From Methanoregula sp. (GTDB taxonomy: Archaea; Halobacteriota; Methanomicrobia; Methanomicrobiales; Methanospirillaceae): 7,600 nt of DNA. Made by a program: the position numbers and the translations under genes. Numbering within the stretch: position 1 is the stretch's first letter; each line of letters begins with the position of its first letter. A model generated the notes under the pieces. That model was not told where the DNA came from. It did no database searches and saw only the letters and a program-made list of their open reading frames with translations. Positions 5,876 through 7,600 of the stretch are shown here, one piece after another. The stretch is from the NCBI GenBank assembly GCA_026394635.1, contig JAPKXV010000420.1, forward strand, positions 1 through 7,600. The letters are read 5' to 3'.

Positions 5876-6058
5876 TTGTCAAAGCGGGCTGCTGACATGC
5901 TTTTTCAGGCAATGTATACCCTGACCGACCTCCGGGTCCTGCTGCGGGAGACCGCCCCGCTCCACGAGTTTGACTCCGAACAGAAGGCACAGGTACAGCG
6001 GCTGCTGGACAATCTCGAACGGCAGGTCGGCTCGTTAAAACAGGAGATACTCAAATGA
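5876..6058 (+). CDS. Small helical protein coupled to SepCysS; probable truncated SepCysE homologue
   Basis: This 60-residue protein starts at TTG, fixed by GGTGATC just upstream; an in-frame ATG lies at 5897. It is predicted to be helical: residues 6-28 (hydrophobic and Leu/Met-rich) and 33-58, where Leu/Val heptad spacing (VQRLLDNLERQVGSLKQEIL) looks like a coiled coil. Its stop overlaps the pscS start in an ATGA, so the two proteins are probably made in fixed ratio. SepCysE is the scaffold that joins SepRS and SepCysS in some methanogens, and C-terminally truncated homologues fused or genetically coupled to SepCysS have been described. Position, size and helical character fit that description. 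I identify it by context rather than by a diagnostic motif, so another small partner is possible. Confidence 0.65.
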   Translation: MSKRAADMLFQAMYTLTDLRVLLRETAPLHEFDSEQKAQVQRLLDNLERQVGSLKQEILK

Positions 6059-7233
6059 GGTGTGGTGCCGGTATCGACGCCCGCATGGTCGATGAACTTG
6101 CCATTAACATCGACCCCATCCAGGCTGGAGGGCGGCTGACTGCGGATGCGATGAAGGCGGTGGTCGCGTACGGCGACGGGTATTCCGTGTGCGACAACTG
6201 CCGCAAACCCAACCGTCTCGATTATATCAGCAAACCACCGATTGCGGAATTCCATAAGGATCTTGCGGCATGGCTGAACATGGACACAGCCCGCGTAGTG
6301 CCCGGTGCACGCCGGGGGTTCCAGGCAGTCGCCCACACGTACGTGCACAAGGGCGATCCTGTGCTGCTGACTTCGCTTTCCCATTACACGGAATTTCTCG
6401 CAATCGAGGAGGCAGACGGGATCGCGTGCGAGATTCCTGCGGATGAACAGAACATCGTCACGGCGGATGCTGCAGCGGTAAAGATAGAAGAGGTAAAAAA
6501 GCAGCACGGGCGGCTCCCCGTACTTGCCTTCATCGACCATGTCGATTACCAGTACGGTAATATCCACGACGTGCAGGCAATTGCAAAGGTCGCACACCAG
6601 TATGACATCCCCCTGCTCTATAACGGTGCATACACGGTCGGCATCCTGCCCGTTGACGGCAAAAACCTTTGCGCTGACTTTGTGGTCGGTTCCGGGCATA
6701 AGAGCATGGCGGCACCTGCGCCGTCGGGCGTGCTCGCAGCGACGGTGGAACGGGCAAAGGAAGTGTTCCGCACAACTGCAATCACCGGTGATGTGACAGG
6801 AAGGAAATTCGGGATCAAGGAGCCGGAGCTGATGGGCTGCACGCTCATGGGTGTCACACTTGTCGGCATGATGGCGTCATTCCCCCACATAAAGGAGCGG
6901 GTGAAGCATTTTGGTCGTGAACTGGAGAATGCGGGAACTGTACTTGACGCACTCCGTTCCATTCAGGGCACCAGCGTGCTCTCAGAATATCCCCGGAAGC
7001 ACACCCTTACGCGTATCGATACCACTGCATCACTCGATGCAGTCGCACAGACCCATAAAAAACGCGGGTTCTTCTTCTCGGGTGCGCTGGGTGAAAAAGG
7101 TGTCACCGGCATCATCCCCGGCGCAACACGCGTATGGAAATACAATACCTATGGGATTACCAGAAGCCAGGCTCGGTACGTTGCGCAGGTGTTTGTGGAT
7201 ATTGCACTGGAGAACGGGCTGAAAGTCGCCTGA
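6055..7233 (+). CDS. pscS: O-phospho-L-seryl-tRNA:Cys-tRNA synthase (SepCysS)
   Basis: This 392-residue PLP enzyme converts phosphoseryl-tRNA(Cys), made by SepRS, into cysteinyl-tRNA(Cys). INIDPIQAGG is at 17-26. The CxxC pair C46/C49 (SVCDNC) and C262 (MGCTLMG) correspond by position to the three cysteines known to be essential in the Methanocaldococcus enzyme. K216 in GSGHKSMAA is the PLP lysine, preceded by FIDHVDYQYG (159-168), and ARRGFQA (85-91) is also typical. Length is normal for the family. The ATG at 6055 has GGAG (6043-6046) 8 nt upstream and overlaps the stop of the small upstream gene; ATG 6085 is the alternative. It acts in the cytoplasm in a complex with SepRS, which is not in this window. 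MITE D begins 13 bp after the stop. Confidence 0.95.
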   Translation: MRCGAGIDARMVDELAINIDPIQAGGRLTADAMKAVVAYGDGYSVCDNCRKPNRLDYISKPPIAEFHKDLAAWLNMDTARVVPGARRGFQAVAHTYVHKGDPVLLTSLSHYTEFLAIEEADGIACEIPADEQNIVTADAAAVKIEEVKKQHGRLPVLAFIDHVDYQYGNIHDVQAIAKVAHQYDIPLLYNGAYTVGILPVDGKNLCADFVVGSGHKSMAAPAPSGVLAATVERAKEVFRTTAITGDVTGRKFGIKEPELMGCTLMGVTLVGMMASFPHIKERVKHFGRELENAGTVLDALRSIQGTSVLSEYPRKHTLTRIDTTASLDAVAQTHKKRGFFFSGALGEKGVTGIIPGATRVWKYNTYGITRSQARYVAQVFVDIALENGLKVA

Positions 7234-7238
7234 TTGCT

Positions 7239-7246
7239 CTTTTTAC
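7239..7246 (+). repeat. Left target-site duplication of MITE copy D
   Basis: CTTTTTAC directly before the left terminal repeat is identical to 7454-7461 directly after the right one. The original site was probably the T-tract terminator of pscS, 5 bp behind the stop codon. Confidence 0.85.
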
Positions 7247-7453
7247 GGCTCTGGTGAAATCCCTGTCCAACCTCCAGTATTAGCATTCCATACTGGATCG
7301 ATTTTCCCCAGATATCCCAAGGGGGGATGCCAAAGTGGCGGGGGTAATGTACATCGAAGATGTCCTGATGGACATCTTCTTTTGGTTTGCCCTTCCCTCT
7401 CGGGAACGGCAAACATCCCCAAGAACGTTAAAAAAGATGATTTCTCCAGAGCC
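7247..7453 (+). mobile_element. MITE copy D, complete (207 bp) with perfect target duplication
   Basis: The ends GGCTCTGGTGAAATC and GATTTCTCCAGAGCC are inverted repeats with one mismatch in 15 bp, the best pair in the window. The left arm forms CCAGTAT/ATACTGG. The shared block GATATCCCAAGGGGGG and GTGGCGGGGG follow. The 10-bp hairpin at 7356-7379 has the same stem as A and B but a TGAT loop instead of AAAT. The second hairpin, 7385-7414, keeps GTTTGCC/GGCAAAC. Identical 8-bp flanks show that it arrived by transposition. The 8-bp duplication and ends beginning GG-CTCTG would suit an IS6-like transposase, but other families also make 8-bp duplications, and no transposase is present here. Confidence 0.93.
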
Positions 7454-7461
7454 CTTTTTAC
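7454..7461 (+). repeat. Right target-site duplication of MITE copy D
   Basis: CTTTTTAC, identical to 7239-7246. See the left partner. Confidence 0.85.
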
Positions 7462-7582
7462 TCCTGCTTATGTTCTTTTTGTCCGAAACGGTTGCACTGA
7501 TTTTATCAGCAAGCAACGAGATAGGATTCGATTGACAGATGGTATCCTTGCATATTCTTAAGGAGATTTTCGGGGCGATCGC

Positions 7583-7600
7583 ATGTTTGAACAATATGAC
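7583..7600 (+). CDS. Possible start of a further gene, cut by the window end
   Basis: Six codons (MFEQYD) are open from an ATG at 7583. GGGGCGATC (7572-7580) just upstream could act as a ribosome site, and AAGGAG lies further up at 7560-7565. An AT-rich CATATTCTTAA near 7551-7561 is a poor TATA candidate. Too little is present to name a product. Confidence 0.25.

Noticed and set aside
5905..6699. 264-codon open frame on the minus strand
   Set aside because: It is antisense to pscS and the small coupled gene, both clearly coding. Its length reflects the GC-rich codon pattern of the real frame.
1..7453. CRISPR array or similar repeat-spacer locus
   Set aside because: The repeat units are about 140-210 bp, kilobases apart, and separated by genes. 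There are no short regular repeats with spacers.
7280..7594. 104-codon open frame on the minus strand
   Set aside because: It crosses MITE copy D and its target duplication, so the frame was created by the insertion.

Overview
The window looks like chromosomal DNA of a methanogenic archaeon, most likely of the order Methanomicrobiales (Methanoregula-like). This is an inference from gene content, not from a database match. The signs are Sep-tRNA:Cys-tRNA synthase, an archaeal/eukaryal translation factor aIF1A, TATA-box promoters, oligo-T terminators, GGTGATC-type ribosome sites and frequent TTG starts.

Layout. (1) 1-157: right part of a miniature inverted-repeat element, copy A. (2) 488-1260, + strand: a CxxCxxCC (YkgJ-type) metal-cluster protein translationally coupled by an ATGA overlap to a divergent aIF1A. 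(3) 1570-2105: a small helix-turn-helix-like protein (+) and a small zinc-ribbon protein (-) that converge and overlap at their 3' ends. (4) 2354-2564: copy B of the element. (5) 2611-5280, - strand: a two-gene polyamine operon, homospermidine synthase followed by an ornithine/lysine-type decarboxylase. (6) 5281-5614: divergent intergenic region with hairpins. (7) 5615-5758: copy C, internally deleted. (8) 5876-7233, + strand: a 60-residue protein coupled by an ATGA overlap to Sep-tRNA:Cys-tRNA synthase (pscS). (9) 7247-7453: copy D, flanked by a perfect 8-bp target duplication. (10) 7583-7600: possible start of a further gene.

How the genes work together. The polyamine pair forms a logical pathway: the decarboxylase would supply putrescine and homospermidine synthase would condense two putrescines. 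The pscS operon belongs to tRNA-dependent cysteine synthesis. Its small upstream partner fits the C-terminally truncated SepCysE-like proteins reported next to or fused to SepCysS. The YkgJ/aIF1A pair links a predicted metal-binding protein to translation initiation.

The most striking feature is the element family. Four copies lie in 7.6 kb, all in one orientation, with terminal inverted repeats of about 15 bp, conserved internal hairpins and target duplications. It carries no protein and no transposase is present, so it is a non-autonomous element (MITE) that has repeatedly inserted into T-rich stretches between operons.
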